From assembly GCF_014490485.1 (NCBI RefSeq), contig NZ_JACTVA010000004.1, forward strand, positions 124,001 to 188,000: DNA of 64,000 nucleotides, in the 5' to 3' direction. The translations under genes were made by a program, and so were the position numbers. Source of the stretch: Teichococcus aerophilus. Lineage in GTDB: Bacteria; Pseudomonadota; Alphaproteobacteria; Acetobacterales; Acetobacteraceae. The first letter of the stretch is position 1. The number at the start of each line of letters is the position of its first letter. Below are positions 49,355 through 58,310 of the stretch, piece by piece. The notes below the pieces were generated by a model. That model made no database searches and was not told where the DNA came from. It worked only from the letters and a program-made list of their open reading frames with translations.

Positions 49355-51124
49355 TCAGTCGCTCGCCGCCTGTGCTTCGATCTCGGGGATGATGGGGATG
49401 CCTTCCGCCGCGCAGGTCAGCCAGGAATCCAGCCCCTCCATCGGGCGGGGCCGGCCGAAATAGTAGCCCTGGCCCAGGTCGCACCCCATGGCGGCGATGC
49501 GGCGCATGGTGGCGGCGTCCTCGATCCCTTCCGCCGTGGTGCCGAGGCCGAGCGCGCGGGCAAGGCCGATGATGGCGGAGACGTAGCGGCCGCTTTCCGG
49601 CGCGGAGGCGAGGGCGACGACGAAGCTGCGGTCGATCTTCAGCCGGTCCACCGCCAGTTCCTTCACCATGCGCAGGCTGGCGTAGCCGGTACCGAAATCG
49701 TCCAGCGCCACGCGGATGCCGGCGGTGCGCAGCATGGCCAGCACACGCTTGGCGGTGCCCAGGTCATGCACGATGCCCGTCTCGGTCACTTCCAGCTCCA
49801 GCCGCAGCGGGCTGAGCCCGGTCTGGGAGAGGATGTCCAGCACGGTGCCGGAGAGCGTGGCGTCCTGCAGTTGCAGCGGGGACATGTTGACCGCGATCTT
49901 CAGCCCATCCGGCCAGCGCGCCGCATCCTGGCTGGCCTGGCGCAGGATGCTTTCGAACATCAGGCCGATCAGCCCGGCGCGCTCCGCCGCGTCGATGAAC
50001 TCGGACGGGGGCAGGATGCCGCGCTCCGGGTGGCGCCAGCGGGCCAGCACTTCCAGCCCGATCAGGCGGCGGCTGCGCAGATCCACCAGCGGTTGGTAGT
50101 AGGGGATGATCTCCCCGGCCAGGATGGCCTGCCGCAGTCGCAGGTGGTGGATGGCGGCCTCGCGCCGCTCCTCCTCCATGTCCTCCGAGAAGACGAGGTA
50201 GTGGGCAGTGCCCAGACGCTTGGCGTTGTACATGGCCAGGTCGACGGCGCGCAGCAGCGCCTCGGTCTCCGTGCCGTGCTCGGGGCTGAGGGTGATGCCG
50301 ATGCTGGCGCTGATCTCGGCCACCACGCAGCTGGTCTGGATCGGCGCGGCCAGCGCCACCAGGATGCGCTCGGCCAGCGCGGGGGCGGTGGCGGCGCGGG
50401 ATTCCGCCAGCAGGATGGCGAATTCGTCGCCACCGAGGCGGGTGACCAGCGCGTCCTCCGGCGCTTCCCGCCGCAGCCGGTGCGCGACTTCGATCAGCAC
50501 GTCGTCGCCGGCCAGATGGCCATGCGTATCGTTGATTGGCTTGAAGTTGTCGAGGTCCACGTAGAGCAGCGCGCAGGGGGCGCCGCGGCTGAGGGCCATT
50601 TCCAGCGCGGCGAGGAAGGCGCGGCGGTTGGGCAGCTGGGTCAGGTAGTCGGTGCCGGCGATCTGTTCGATCCGCGCCTCGTTCTCCACCTGCTCGGTCA
50701 CGTCCCGCACCATGGCGACGACTTCGCCGCCCGCGCCGGTGGCCGGTCCGGGCAGCAGCCGCAGGCTGGCCTCGATCCACGCAATCCGCCCATCGGCGCG
50801 GATCACGCGGTTGCGGCCGCGTTGGTCGGCCTTGGTCTCCATCAGGTGCTGCATCCGCTCCCGCACGATGTCCTGGTCGTCCGGATGCACGAAGCTGAAG
50901 GTGGAGACGCCGATCAGCTGCTCCGGCTCATAGCCGAGGATGGTGCGGCAGGCGGGGGAGACGTAGGTGCGCGTGCCGTCCAGTGAGAGCCGGACGATCA
51001 TGTCGGACGCATTCTCGGCCAGCAGCCGGTAAAGGCTTTCGGTATCGGGCGGGCAGGGCGTGGAGGCGGGGTGGGGCGGATGGCCCAGCAGCGTGCTGAT
51101 CTGTGCGCGCAATCGCCCCAGCAT
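49355..51124 (-). CDS. PAS-GGDEF-EAL cyclic di-GMP enzyme
   Basis: 589 residues. A PAS domain at about 28-150 (YRLLAENASDMIVRLSLDGT, RTILGYEPEQLIGVSTFSFV) is followed by a GGDEF domain at about 155-315 (DLDNFKPINDTHGHLAGDDV, RLGGDEFAILLAES). An EAL domain lies at about 330-575 with EVL in LIGLEVLARWRHPERG, then DDFGTGYASLRMVKELAVDR and GTTAEGIEDAATMRRIAAM. The metal-binding residues appear intact, so both synthesis and breakdown of cyclic di-GMP are possible. It has no membrane helices, so it is cytoplasmic. Confidence 0.9.
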   Translation of the reverse strand: MLGRLRAQISTLLGHPPHPASTPCPPDTESLYRLLAENASDMIVRLSLDGTRTYVSPACRTILGYEPEQLIGVSTFSFVHPDDQDIVRERMQHLMETKADQRGRNRVIRADGRIAWIEASLRLLPGPATGAGGEVVAMVRDVTEQVENEARIEQIAGTDYLTQLPNRRAFLAALEMALSRGAPCALLYVDLDNFKPINDTHGHLAGDDVLIEVAHRLRREAPEDALVTRLGGDEFAILLAESRAATAPALAERILVALAAPIQTSCVVAEISASIGITLSPEHGTETEALLRAVDLAMYNAKRLGTAHYLVFSEDMEEERREAAIHHLRLRQAILAGEIIPYYQPLVDLRSRRLIGLEVLARWRHPERGILPPSEFIDAAERAGLIGLMFESILRQASQDAARWPDGLKIAVNMSPLQLQDATLSGTVLDILSQTGLSPLRLELEVTETGIVHDLGTAKRVLAMLRTAGIRVALDDFGTGYASLRMVKELAVDRLKIDRSFVVALASAPESGRYVSAIIGLARALGLGTTAEGIEDAATMRRIAAMGCDLGQGYYFGRPRPMEGLDSWLTCAAEGIPIIPEIEAQAASD

Positions 51125-51221
51125 ATATTCCGCCCCTTATCGGCACCCGTTCACCGCTCCTCCTGCCAGGAACGGTCGGCGCGGGTATCCGTCTTATCAG
51201 GTGAGCATGATAGCGGAATTT

Positions 51222-52028
51222 TCATCCGCCGCCGCGCTTCCGCAAGACCCTAACGCCCAGGATTGCCCCACCGATGACAAGAAAGGACAAAGCCGTGGAC
51301 GCCGTGCCCAGCGCATAGAGCACCGGGTTGGTCACCGTGGTGGTCATGCCGAGGATTTCCAGCGGCAGGGTGTTGCCGCTGCCCGCCGTCAGCAAGGTGC
51401 GGGCGAATTCATCGAAGGACAGCGTGAAGCCGAACAGGGCGATGCCCACCACGCTGGGGGCGATGATGGGCAGAACGACGTGAAGAAAGGATTGCCAGGG
51501 CGTGGCCCCCATGTCCCGCGCCGCTTCCTCCCACGCGCGGTCGAAGCGGTTAAACACGGCGAACATGATCAGCAGGCCGAAGGGCAGCGTCCAGGTCAGC
51601 TGTGCCCCGAAGCCGGAGGAATACCAGGCGGTGTCCCACTCCATCAGGTTGAACAGCAGCCCGACGCCGAGCGAGACGAGGATGGAGGGAACGATCAGGC
51701 TGGCCAGCGTCAGGTAGAACAGCGCCGTGCCGCCGGGAAAGCGCCGTCGGAACGCCATGCCGGCGGCGAGGGAGACCACGACGGTGGAGACCGTGACCAT
51801 CGCCGCCAGCGCCAGGGAGCGTTGCAGCGCGGCGCCGATGTCGCCCACCGCCTGGGTGGCGAACAACCGGCCGAACCAGTGCAGGGAGATGCCGTTCATC
51901 GGGAAGGTCAGCCCGCCATCCGGCCCCTGGAAGGACAGGATGGTGATGGTGAAGGTGGGCCCGTAGAGGAAGGCGAGGAACAGCACGAACAGCGCCGTCA
52001 GCAAAAAGCGGGCAAGGCGGCCGGGCAT
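51222..52028 (-). CDS. Polyamine-type ABC transporter permease (PotC-like)
   Basis: 268 residues beginning MPGRLARFLLTALFVLFLAF, then LYGPTFTITILSFQGPDGGL, typical of PotC. The coupling motif is RAWEEAARDMGATPWQSFLH, and LSFDEFARTLLTAGSGNTLP is the PotC-type loop. About six helices are visible. It is the last gene of the second Pot-type operon, four bases after the partner permease. Confidence 0.88.
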   Translation of the reverse strand: MPGRLARFLLTALFVLFLAFLYGPTFTITILSFQGPDGGLTFPMNGISLHWFGRLFATQAVGDIGAALQRSLALAAMVTVSTVVVSLAAGMAFRRRFPGGTALFYLTLASLIVPSILVSLGVGLLFNLMEWDTAWYSSGFGAQLTWTLPFGLLIMFAVFNRFDRAWEEAARDMGATPWQSFLHVVLPIIAPSVVGIALFGFTLSFDEFARTLLTAGSGNTLPLEILGMTTTVTNPVLYALGTASTALSFLVIGGAILGVRVLRKRGGG

Positions 52029-52032
52029 GGCG

Positions 52033-52884
52033 TCAGAGCTCCCGCCGGATGTCGATGGCGCGCAGGATGGCGGCCATCAGCAGCAGTACCATGGCCAACA
52101 GCCCGACCGCGTTGGCGGCGGCGGCGGGGTACTGCATCAGCCCGATCTGGTTGCTGATCATCAGCCCAACGGAGGCACTTTGCCCCCCACTCATCAGGCG
52201 CACCGTGGCAAAGTCGCCCATCACCAGCACAATCACAAAAATGCTGCCGATGCCGATGCCCGGCTTGCACAGCGGCAGGATGACGCACCACAGCGTGTGC
52301 CAGAAGCCGGCGCCGGCATCGCGCGCCGCCTCCAGCAACCGGCGGTCGATGCGCATCATGGTGTTGAAGATCGGCACCACCATGAACAGCGTGTAGAGAT
52401 GCGCGAAGGCCAGCACGACCGCGAAGTCCGAGAACAGCAGGAACTCCAGCGGCCGGTCGATCGCCCCCATGCCGATCAGCGCCTGGTTCATCAGCCCGTT
52501 GCGGCCGAGGAAGGGTACCCAGGCGATCATGCGGATCAGGTTGCTGGTCCAGAACGGTACCGTGCAGAGCACGAACAGCACCGTGCGCGTCATCTCCCCC
52601 TTCACCACGAAGGCCAGATAGTAAGCCAGCCAGAAGCCGACAGAGAGGGTGATGATCCAGGTGAGCCCGGCGAACCACAACGTCTTGCCGAAGGTGCGCC
52701 ACGTCACGGCGGAGCCGAAGGCTTCCTGGTAGTTGGTGAAGACGAAATCCGGGATCAGCGCGAAGGCGCTGTAGTCGAAGAAGCTGACGACGACGATCAT
52801 CGCCATCGGCACGACCAGGAACACGGCCAGCACCAGCGCCAGCGGCGCCGCCTGCAGCCAGGAGAACAGGGCGGAGCGGCGCAT
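52033..52884 (-). CDS. Polyamine-type ABC transporter permease (PotB-like)
   Basis: 283 residues from ATG 52884 (MRRSALFSWLQAAPLALVLA). PotB-type features are FFDYSAFALIPDFVFTNYQE, LCTVPFWTSNLIRMIAWVPF and the coupling loop DRRLLEAARDAGAGFWHTLW. Frames upstream of 52884 overlap the binding-protein gene and are not coding. It forms the channel with the PotC-like permease. Confidence 0.88.
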   Translation of the reverse strand: MRRSALFSWLQAAPLALVLAVFLVVPMAMIVVVSFFDYSAFALIPDFVFTNYQEAFGSAVTWRTFGKTLWFAGLTWIITLSVGFWLAYYLAFVVKGEMTRTVLFVLCTVPFWTSNLIRMIAWVPFLGRNGLMNQALIGMGAIDRPLEFLLFSDFAVVLAFAHLYTLFMVVPIFNTMMRIDRRLLEAARDAGAGFWHTLWCVILPLCKPGIGIGSIFVIVLVMGDFATVRLMSGGQSASVGLMISNQIGLMQYPAAAANAVGLLAMVLLLMAAILRAIDIRREL

Positions 52885-52958
52885 CAGGCGGTCCTCAAGG
52901 GCAGGCCCCGTCCGGGCGGCGCGCCCGGACGGAAGATGATGGTCGCGGCATCGATGCC

Positions 52959-54227
52959 TCAGGCAGCGATGAACTCGTTCCATTTCTGGACCATGTAGCG
53001 GTCCTCGTTCATCACCGAGTTCCAGCACACCACCTTGCCCATGCGGTCGGCGAAGGCGCCGCCGTCGCGCACCGCGCCGGCCTTCTCCATCTCCTTGCCG
53101 TCGGGGGACATGATGGGGGCGGTGGCAGCCTTGCCTTCCATCCAGTAGCCCCACTCATTCTCGCTCATATTGGCCTTCGCCGTCTCCAGCACCGCCGAGT
53201 AGTAGCCCTGGCGGTTCAGATAGGCGCCGACCCAGCCGGAGAGGTACCAGTTCAGGTACTCGTAGGCGGCATCGCGCTGCAGCCCGGTCAGGTGCTTGGC
53301 GAGGCCGAGGCCGGAGCCCCAGGCGCGGTAGCCTTCCTCCAGCGGCTGGTAGGTGCAGGCGATGTTGCGGGACCGCACGGCGGCCACGGCCGGGGACCAC
53401 ATGGACTGGATCACCACCTCGCCCGAGGCCATCAGGTTGACGCTCTCATCGAAGGACTTCCAGAAGGCGCGGAACTGCCCGGCGCGCTTCTGCTCGATCA
53501 GGAAGGCGATGGTCTTGTCGATCTCGGCGCGGGTCATGTTGCCCTTGTCGCCGTAAGTGATCTGGCCAAGGCTCTCCATCACCATCGCCGCATCCATGAT
53601 GCCGATGCCGGGGATGTTGAGGATGGAGGCCTTGCCCTTGAAGGCCGGGTCCACCAGGTCCCGCCAGTTGCGGATCGGCCGGCCCACCAGGTCCGGGCGG
53701 ATGCCCAGCGTATCGGCGTTGTAGATGGTGGGCAGCAGCGTCATCCACCCCGTCGGTGCCGCGGCGAATTTGGTGGAGGTGGCGCCTTCCACATAGCCCA
53801 CCGTGTGCGGCGCGGTGCCCTGGCCGGGCGTCGTCGTCGGCGTCAGCTTGCCGCTGGTGAAGATGGGCACGAGCTTGTCGGCCAGCTTGATCTTGGAGAC
53901 CTCGATCGGCTGCATCACGCCGGTCGGGAACACCTTCTTGATGCTGAAATACTCGATGTCGGCGACGTCGAAGGCGCGCGCCTGGGTGGCTGCGCGCTGC
54001 GCCACGGCATCGGTATCGCCGATGGTCAGTTGCAGCGTGAAGCCGAGATCCTTCTTCACCTGCTCCGCGATGGCATTGAGGCCGGAGACGCCGGTGCCGA
54101 CCTGGCGCAGCGTGATGTCACGGATGTTCTGCGCCCACAGGGTGGGGAAGCCGGTGATGGCACCGCTGCCCAACGCCGCGCCGCCCAGCGCCAGGGCGCC
54201 ACGACGGGTGATGGTGGTCTTGGTCAT
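52959..54227 (-). CDS. ABC transporter substrate-binding protein (PotD-like, Tat signal)
   Basis: 422 residues. The N-terminus MTKTTITRRGALALGGAALG is a Tat-type signal, with mature protein from about QNIRDITLRQ. It belongs to the extracellular binding protein group 1/PotD class: VADIEYFSIKKVFPTGVMQP, GWMTLLPTIYNADTLGIRPD, and a late WNEFIAA tail. It is longer and quite different from the PotF-like protein at 1527-2678, so the ligand is probably different. It lies 23 bases after the ATPase gene. Confidence 0.85.
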   Translation of the reverse strand: MTKTTITRRGALALGGAALGSGAITGFPTLWAQNIRDITLRQVGTGVSGLNAIAEQVKKDLGFTLQLTIGDTDAVAQRAATQARAFDVADIEYFSIKKVFPTGVMQPIEVSKIKLADKLVPIFTSGKLTPTTTPGQGTAPHTVGYVEGATSTKFAAAPTGWMTLLPTIYNADTLGIRPDLVGRPIRNWRDLVDPAFKGKASILNIPGIGIMDAAMVMESLGQITYGDKGNMTRAEIDKTIAFLIEQKRAGQFRAFWKSFDESVNLMASGEVVIQSMWSPAVAAVRSRNIACTYQPLEEGYRAWGSGLGLAKHLTGLQRDAAYEYLNWYLSGWVGAYLNRQGYYSAVLETAKANMSENEWGYWMEGKAATAPIMSPDGKEMEKAGAVRDGGAFADRMGKVVCWNSVMNEDRYMVQKWNEFIAA

Positions 54228-54250
54228 GTCCGCGATCCTCTTCTTCTGGT

Positions 54251-55231
54251 TCAGGCAGCGTCGGGCAGGGGGTGGGCGTCGGCCGCATCCCAGCCCAGGG
54301 TGACGGCCGCGCCGGGTTCGACCGGGGCGGCGTGGAACACGGCATCGGGCAGCAGCGCCTCGGCGGTCTGGCCGTCATTGGCGGCCACCACCACGCGCAC
54401 GGCGGCGCCCTGGTACTCGATGGCGCTGACCAGCCCCGGCAACTGCCCGGCAGGCAACAGCCGGCAGCGATCCGTCCGCACGGCGAAGCGGCCGCCGGGC
54501 AGCGCCAGCACGTTGTGGCCGCCGATGAAGCGGGCGACGAAGGCGGTGGCCGGCTTCTCGAAAATCTCGCGCGGCGGGGCGGCCTGGGCGATACGGCCGC
54601 CCTGCATCACCACCGCGATGTCGGAGAGCGCCATCGCCTCGTCCTGCCCATGGGTGACGTGGACGAATGTGATGCCCAGTTCCCGCTGCAGGCGCTTCAG
54701 CTCTTCCCGCATCTGGGTGCGCAGGAAGGGGTCGAGGGCCGAGAGCGGCTCATCCAGCAGCAGTACCTTGGGGTGGGTGATCAGCGCGCGGGCCAGGGCC
54801 ACGCGCTGCTGCTGGCCGCCGGAAAGCTGGCTCGGCAGGCGGCTGGCCATACCACCCAGCTGCACCAGGTCCAGGAACCGGTCGGCCTGGCGCAGCCGCT
54901 CCGCCTTGGCGACGCCGCGCATCCGCAGGCCGAAGGCCACGTTCTCCAGCGCCGTCAGGTGGGGGAACAGCGCGTAGCTCTGGAACATCATGGCGGTGCC
55001 ACGCTGCACCGGAGGCAGGCCGGTGACGTTGCGGCCGCCGATCAGCACGTCTCCCTCGCTGATCTCCTCATGCCCGGCGATCATCCGCAGCGTGCTGGTC
55101 TTGCCGCAGCCGGAGGGACCGAGCAGGCAGCAATAGCTGCCCGAGGGAATGGCCAGGGATACGCTGTCCACCGCCAGGGCACCGCCGCCATAGCGTTTGG
55201 TGACGTTGATGAGCTCGACATTCGCCTGCAA
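54251..55231 (-). CDS. potA: ABC transporter ATP-binding protein (PotA-like)
   Basis: About 326 residues with TTG 55231 as probable start (GGGGGGTG seven bases upstream). Walker A is GPSGCGKTST, the Q-loop is MMFQSYALFPHLTALENVAF, the signature is LSGGQQQRVALARALI, Walker B is VLLLDEPLSALD and the H-loop is HVTHGQDEA. A C-terminal TOBE-type domain of about 90 residues follows. It is the first gene of the second Pot-type operon: ATPase, binding protein, two permeases. Confidence 0.9.
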   Translation of the reverse strand: MQANVELINVTKRYGGGALAVDSVSLAIPSGSYCCLLGPSGCGKTSTLRMIAGHEEISEGDVLIGGRNVTGLPPVQRGTAMMFQSYALFPHLTALENVAFGLRMRGVAKAERLRQADRFLDLVQLGGMASRLPSQLSGGQQQRVALARALITHPKVLLLDEPLSALDPFLRTQMREELKRLQRELGITFVHVTHGQDEAMALSDIAVVMQGGRIAQAAPPREIFEKPATAFVARFIGGHNVLALPGGRFAVRTDRCRLLPAGQLPGLVSAIEYQGAAVRVVVAANDGQTAEALLPDAVFHAAPVEPGAAVTLGWDAADAHPLPDAA

Positions 55232-55443
55232 TGGCAACACCCCCCGTGTCCCGGGGCGCCATGCAAACGCCGCACCAATTCGCCCTCGCCTGGACACAAA
55301 GGCAACGCTACGGTGTTTGCCCTCAGCTTGAGCAGCCTCTGCCTTAACTTTTATCAGTTTTGCTGGATGACACGTCCCCCATTTGGGGGATGCGCCTTTG
55401 ATGACGAACGAGATAACGATTGTGTGGGAGTGGAGCGGCGCAG

Positions 55444-56394
55444 ATGTACGACGTCACGACGCAGTCCTTGCGGGCAGTCCCCTGGTACGCGGAAGCGTTG
55501 CTGCAGGAACTGGACCGGCTCGTGGATCTGGCCTGGGAACCGGGCTGGGCGCCAATGGCGCTCGGCGAACTGGTCGGGCTATGCCGTCAGTTGCGCGAAG
55601 GCCATGACCGTCAGGACTGGCTGGACATCCGCGCCATGCTGCGCGCCCACCCGATCAACCGCCTCATGCGGGAAGACCCGCTGGTCTTCCACGCCGGCAA
55701 GCCGGACGCCGTGGTACGGGACCTGCTGATGGGCTACCCGGAGGCGGAGGCGCTGGTGAACGGCACTTCCCGCGCCGGGCGGGACCTGTTCGCGGCCAGC
55801 CGCAGCTTTGGCTGGATGGCGGCTCTCGGCCACCGCGACGCTTATCTGGGCCGCGTGGCGGATGCGGTGGCGCTGGAGCACCCGCAGGCGGAGCTGCTGA
55901 CGCTGGGGGCTGGACATCTGCGGGAAGCCTGGGGCCTCGGCGCCCCCGCCAGCCTGCGCCGCTGGGCGGTGGTCGAGCTGGATGCCAGCCGTCGCGGCAC
56001 CATGCGCAACGGCCTGCCCGCCGGCCTGCCGTTACAGCCGTTGCGCTGCTCGCTGCGCGGCTTCGCCCGCCGGCCCTATGGGCGCGGGTGCTTCGACCTG
56101 ATCTGCCTGCCGGCGCTGCCGGAAGGCTGGGACATTCCCGCCACGTCGGAATTGATCGCCGCCGCCTTCAGCGTGCTGAAGCCGGGCGGGCGGCTGGCGC
56201 TGTGCGCGCCGGCGGAAGCGCCGACCGAAGCGGCCTGGATGGAAGTGTTCATGGATGTGACCCCGACCTGGCGCTCCGTGCGCGAGGTGGAGGTGCTGCT
56301 AGGGCGGGTCCCGGCGGCGGAATGCGCCGACCGCCGGGTCTTCCACAGCCTGGATGGGCGGATGATCCACGCTATCCTGAAGCGCCGGGGATAG
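55444..56394 (+). CDS. Methyltransferase-like protein, hypothetical
   Basis: 316 residues from ATG 55444 with GGAGTGGAG upstream. The N-terminal 90 residues are helical. Then AELLTLGAGHLREAWGL looks like a SAM-binding glycine loop (motif I, L-G-A-G-H), VVELDAS like the acidic end of strand 2, FDLICLPALPEG like motif II and VLKPGGRLALCAPAEA like the post-II motif. It thus resembles class I SAM methyltransferases, including those in cyclopropane/hydroxylase-like group proteins. The substrate is unknown. It is divergent from the second Pot-type operon. Confidence 0.65.
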   Translation: MYDVTTQSLRAVPWYAEALLQELDRLVDLAWEPGWAPMALGELVGLCRQLREGHDRQDWLDIRAMLRAHPINRLMREDPLVFHAGKPDAVVRDLLMGYPEAEALVNGTSRAGRDLFAASRSFGWMAALGHRDAYLGRVADAVALEHPQAELLTLGAGHLREAWGLGAPASLRRWAVVELDASRRGTMRNGLPAGLPLQPLRCSLRGFARRPYGRGCFDLICLPALPEGWDIPATSELIAAAFSVLKPGGRLALCAPAEAPTEAAWMEVFMDVTPTWRSVREVEVLLGRVPAAECADRRVFHSLDGRMIHAILKRRG

Positions 56395-56545
56395 GGGCCC
56401 CGGCGCTGCCCACCCTGGGTGAGGAAGGGTCAGGGCAGGCAGGCCATGTGCTGCGGGCCTTCCGGCGTATCCGCCGTCGGGCCTTGCAGCGAACGTCATG
56501 GCACAGGCACGAAGCGGGCCGGGACGGCCCGCGACGATCACGGCG

Positions 56546-57187
56546 TCAACGCGTCTCGCGCGCCGCCAGGGCGGCGATCTGCCGGCGCATCGCGTCCAGC
56601 AGAGCGGCGACCTGGCCGCCATTGCGGCTGATCACGGCCGAATACTCGCTACGCTGGGTCAGGCGCAGGGAGGTGCCCTCAGCAATCACGTCCACGACGC
56701 GCGGCTGGCCGCCGACCTCGCCGACGCGCCAGTCGAGGCTGAAGGGGGCGCTGTTCGGACGCTCGATGGTGGTGTTGACCAGCGCATCGTCCTCGGTGCG
56801 CTGCTGGCTGCGGCCCAGGCTGAAGCGCACGCCCTGATACTCGCCGAAGCGGGCGGACAGGTTGCGGATCAACGTCTCCTCGAACAGCTTCATGTATTCC
56901 TGCTGCTCGGCCGGGGTGGCCACGCGCCACCAGCGGCCCAGGATGAAGCGGCCGACGCCGTCCACATCCACGGCCTTGCGCAGCACGGCGGCCACCTGCT
57001 GGCGGCGCACGGCCACCGGCTGGTTGGAGTTGAGCACGCCCACCAGATCCTGCCCGGTGGTCTGGACGAACTGGGCGGCGGTGTTGATGTCGATCTCGGC
57101 ATGCGCCGCGGGCACGGCGAAGTGGCCAAGCGCGGTCAGCGCGAAGGGGGCGGCCAGCGCGCTGGCCAGCAGGGTACGGCGGTTCAT
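56546..57187 (-). CDS. mlaC: Phospholipid-binding protein MlaC
   Basis: 213 residues from ATG 57187 (MNRRTLLASALAAPFALTAL); ATG 57202 is an alternative. The signal peptide ends near AAHAE. The mature protein is a periplasmic lipid carrier of the MlaC/Ttg2 family: QFVQTTGQDLVGVLNSNQPV, VDVDGVGRFILGRWWRVATP and DWRVGEVGGQPRVVDVIAEG are typical. It shuttles phospholipids between the outer-membrane MlaA complex and an inner-membrane MlaFEDB transporter. It follows mlaA closely; the MlaFEDB genes are not in this window. Confidence 0.92.
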   Translation of the reverse strand: MNRRTLLASALAAPFALTALGHFAVPAAHAEIDINTAAQFVQTTGQDLVGVLNSNQPVAVRRQQVAAVLRKAVDVDGVGRFILGRWWRVATPAEQQEYMKLFEETLIRNLSARFGEYQGVRFSLGRSQQRTEDDALVNTTIERPNSAPFSLDWRVGEVGGQPRVVDVIAEGTSLRLTQRSEYSAVISRNGGQVAALLDAMRRQIAALAARETR

Positions 57188-57224
57188 CCGTTGATATCTC
57201 ATTCTGTTCAGCCGGTGTGACGCT

Positions 57225-58055
57225 TCAACGCGGCTGGAGGGCGCCGGTTCCGGCATCCGGCTCTGCGGCCGCGGCATTGCCGGGCTGCGCGCGGCGGGCC
57301 AGCGGGCCGGCGGTGGAGGGCAGCTCACCCGCATTGCGGATCTGCTGGTTACGGTTCTGGCGGTACGCGCTGCGGAAGGTCGCGTAAGGGTCCAGGCTGG
57401 TCTCGTTCACCGCATCGACGGTGTCGAGCAGGTTGGCGCGGGCATCCAGGATGGTCAGGCCCAGCCGGGCGTAGCCCAGGTTTTCCGCGGTGTTGCCGTT
57501 GTTGGCGAGGATCCAGGTGAGGGGATCGGCCGCCACGTCGGCGCCGCGGCCCACCAGGTCACGCGGGTTGTTGGGGCCCAGCACCGGGATGAACAGGTAG
57601 GGGCCTTCGCCCACGCCCCAGGTCGCCAGGGTCTGGCCGAAATCCTCGCTATGGCCCGGCATGCCGGTGGCGCCGGCAACGTCGAAGATGCCACCCAGGC
57701 CGAAGGTCGTGTTGATCATGAAGCGGCCCACCGTCACCAGCAGGCGGTCCGGATTGCCCTGCAGCAGGTCGTTCACGGCGACGACGGGGCTGCGCAGGTT
57801 GGACAGCACGTTGCCCACGCCGGTGCGGACCGGCTGCGGCAGCACCGTTTCATACACCTTGGCGGCGGGACGCAGCACGACGGTATCGATGCCGTTATGG
57901 ACCGCGAACATGGTGCGGTTGAACGGCTCCAGCGGATCGTTGGTCTGCTCGAACTCCGCCACGGCCTCCGGCTCATCGGCCGGGGGGCGGGTGGCGCAGG
58001 CGGACACGACCAGGAGGCCGGCCAGCAGCAGGGAGGAGCGACGGAGGGAGAGCAT
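57225..58055 (-). CDS. mlaA: Outer-membrane lipid asymmetry lipoprotein MlaA (VacJ)
   Basis: 276 residues with lipoprotein signal MLSLRRSSLLLAGLLVVSAC. The VacJ signature is strong: NDPLEPFNRTMFAVHNGIDT, NLRSPVVAVNDLLQGNPDRL, GRFMINTTFGLGGIFDVA and LATWGVGEGPYLFIPVLGPN. It removes mislocalised phospholipids from the outer leaflet. The C-terminal 30 residues are Ala/Pro-rich and variable. It is co-transcribed with mlaC, 37 bases downstream. Confidence 0.95.
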   Translation of the reverse strand: MLSLRRSSLLLAGLLVVSACATRPPADEPEAVAEFEQTNDPLEPFNRTMFAVHNGIDTVVLRPAAKVYETVLPQPVRTGVGNVLSNLRSPVVAVNDLLQGNPDRLLVTVGRFMINTTFGLGGIFDVAGATGMPGHSEDFGQTLATWGVGEGPYLFIPVLGPNNPRDLVGRGADVAADPLTWILANNGNTAENLGYARLGLTILDARANLLDTVDAVNETSLDPYATFRSAYRQNRNQQIRNAGELPSTAGPLARRAQPGNAAAAEPDAGTGALQPR

Positions 58056-58136
58056 GGGCTTGGCTGAATCCTGCAGGGGCAGCGTGAAGGCGTGGCCATA
58101 ACAATCCGCCAGCCACCAAAGTTTGTCACTACAACC

Positions 58137-58197
58137 TATAATGTGCCGCCGGGCCGTTCGGAAACTGTTTATATACGTACCCGCACGTAAATATAAT
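58137..58197. promoter_or_regulatory. AT-rich divergent promoter region mlaA/metF with palindrome
   Basis: The region holds TATAAT at 58137-58142 and again at 58192-58197 on the plus strand. On the minus strand TATAGG follows TTCCGA after 17 bases, which could serve mlaA. An inverted repeat (ATATACGT-ACCCGC-ACGTAAATAT, 58171-58195) overlaps the second -10 box and could be an operator for metF. No convincing -35 matches either plus-strand box. I see no recognisable SAM or SAH riboswitch in the 110-base leader. Confidence 0.4.
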
Positions 58198-58310
58198 GGG
58201 TGCCCCTGGCCGCGCTCAAGCCCATCCGTGCCTGACAGCCCGGAAACTCTCCGGCAATGCGCCGGCCATCAAAGCGCCCCGTTCAACTTCCGCCGCGCTT
58301 CGCCTAGAGT

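Noticed and set aside
58200-58310. SAM-II or SAH riboswitch in the metF leader
   Set aside because: Conserved core sequences and the pseudoknot of these classes could not be found by eye; only the palindrome and AT-rich boxes were seen.
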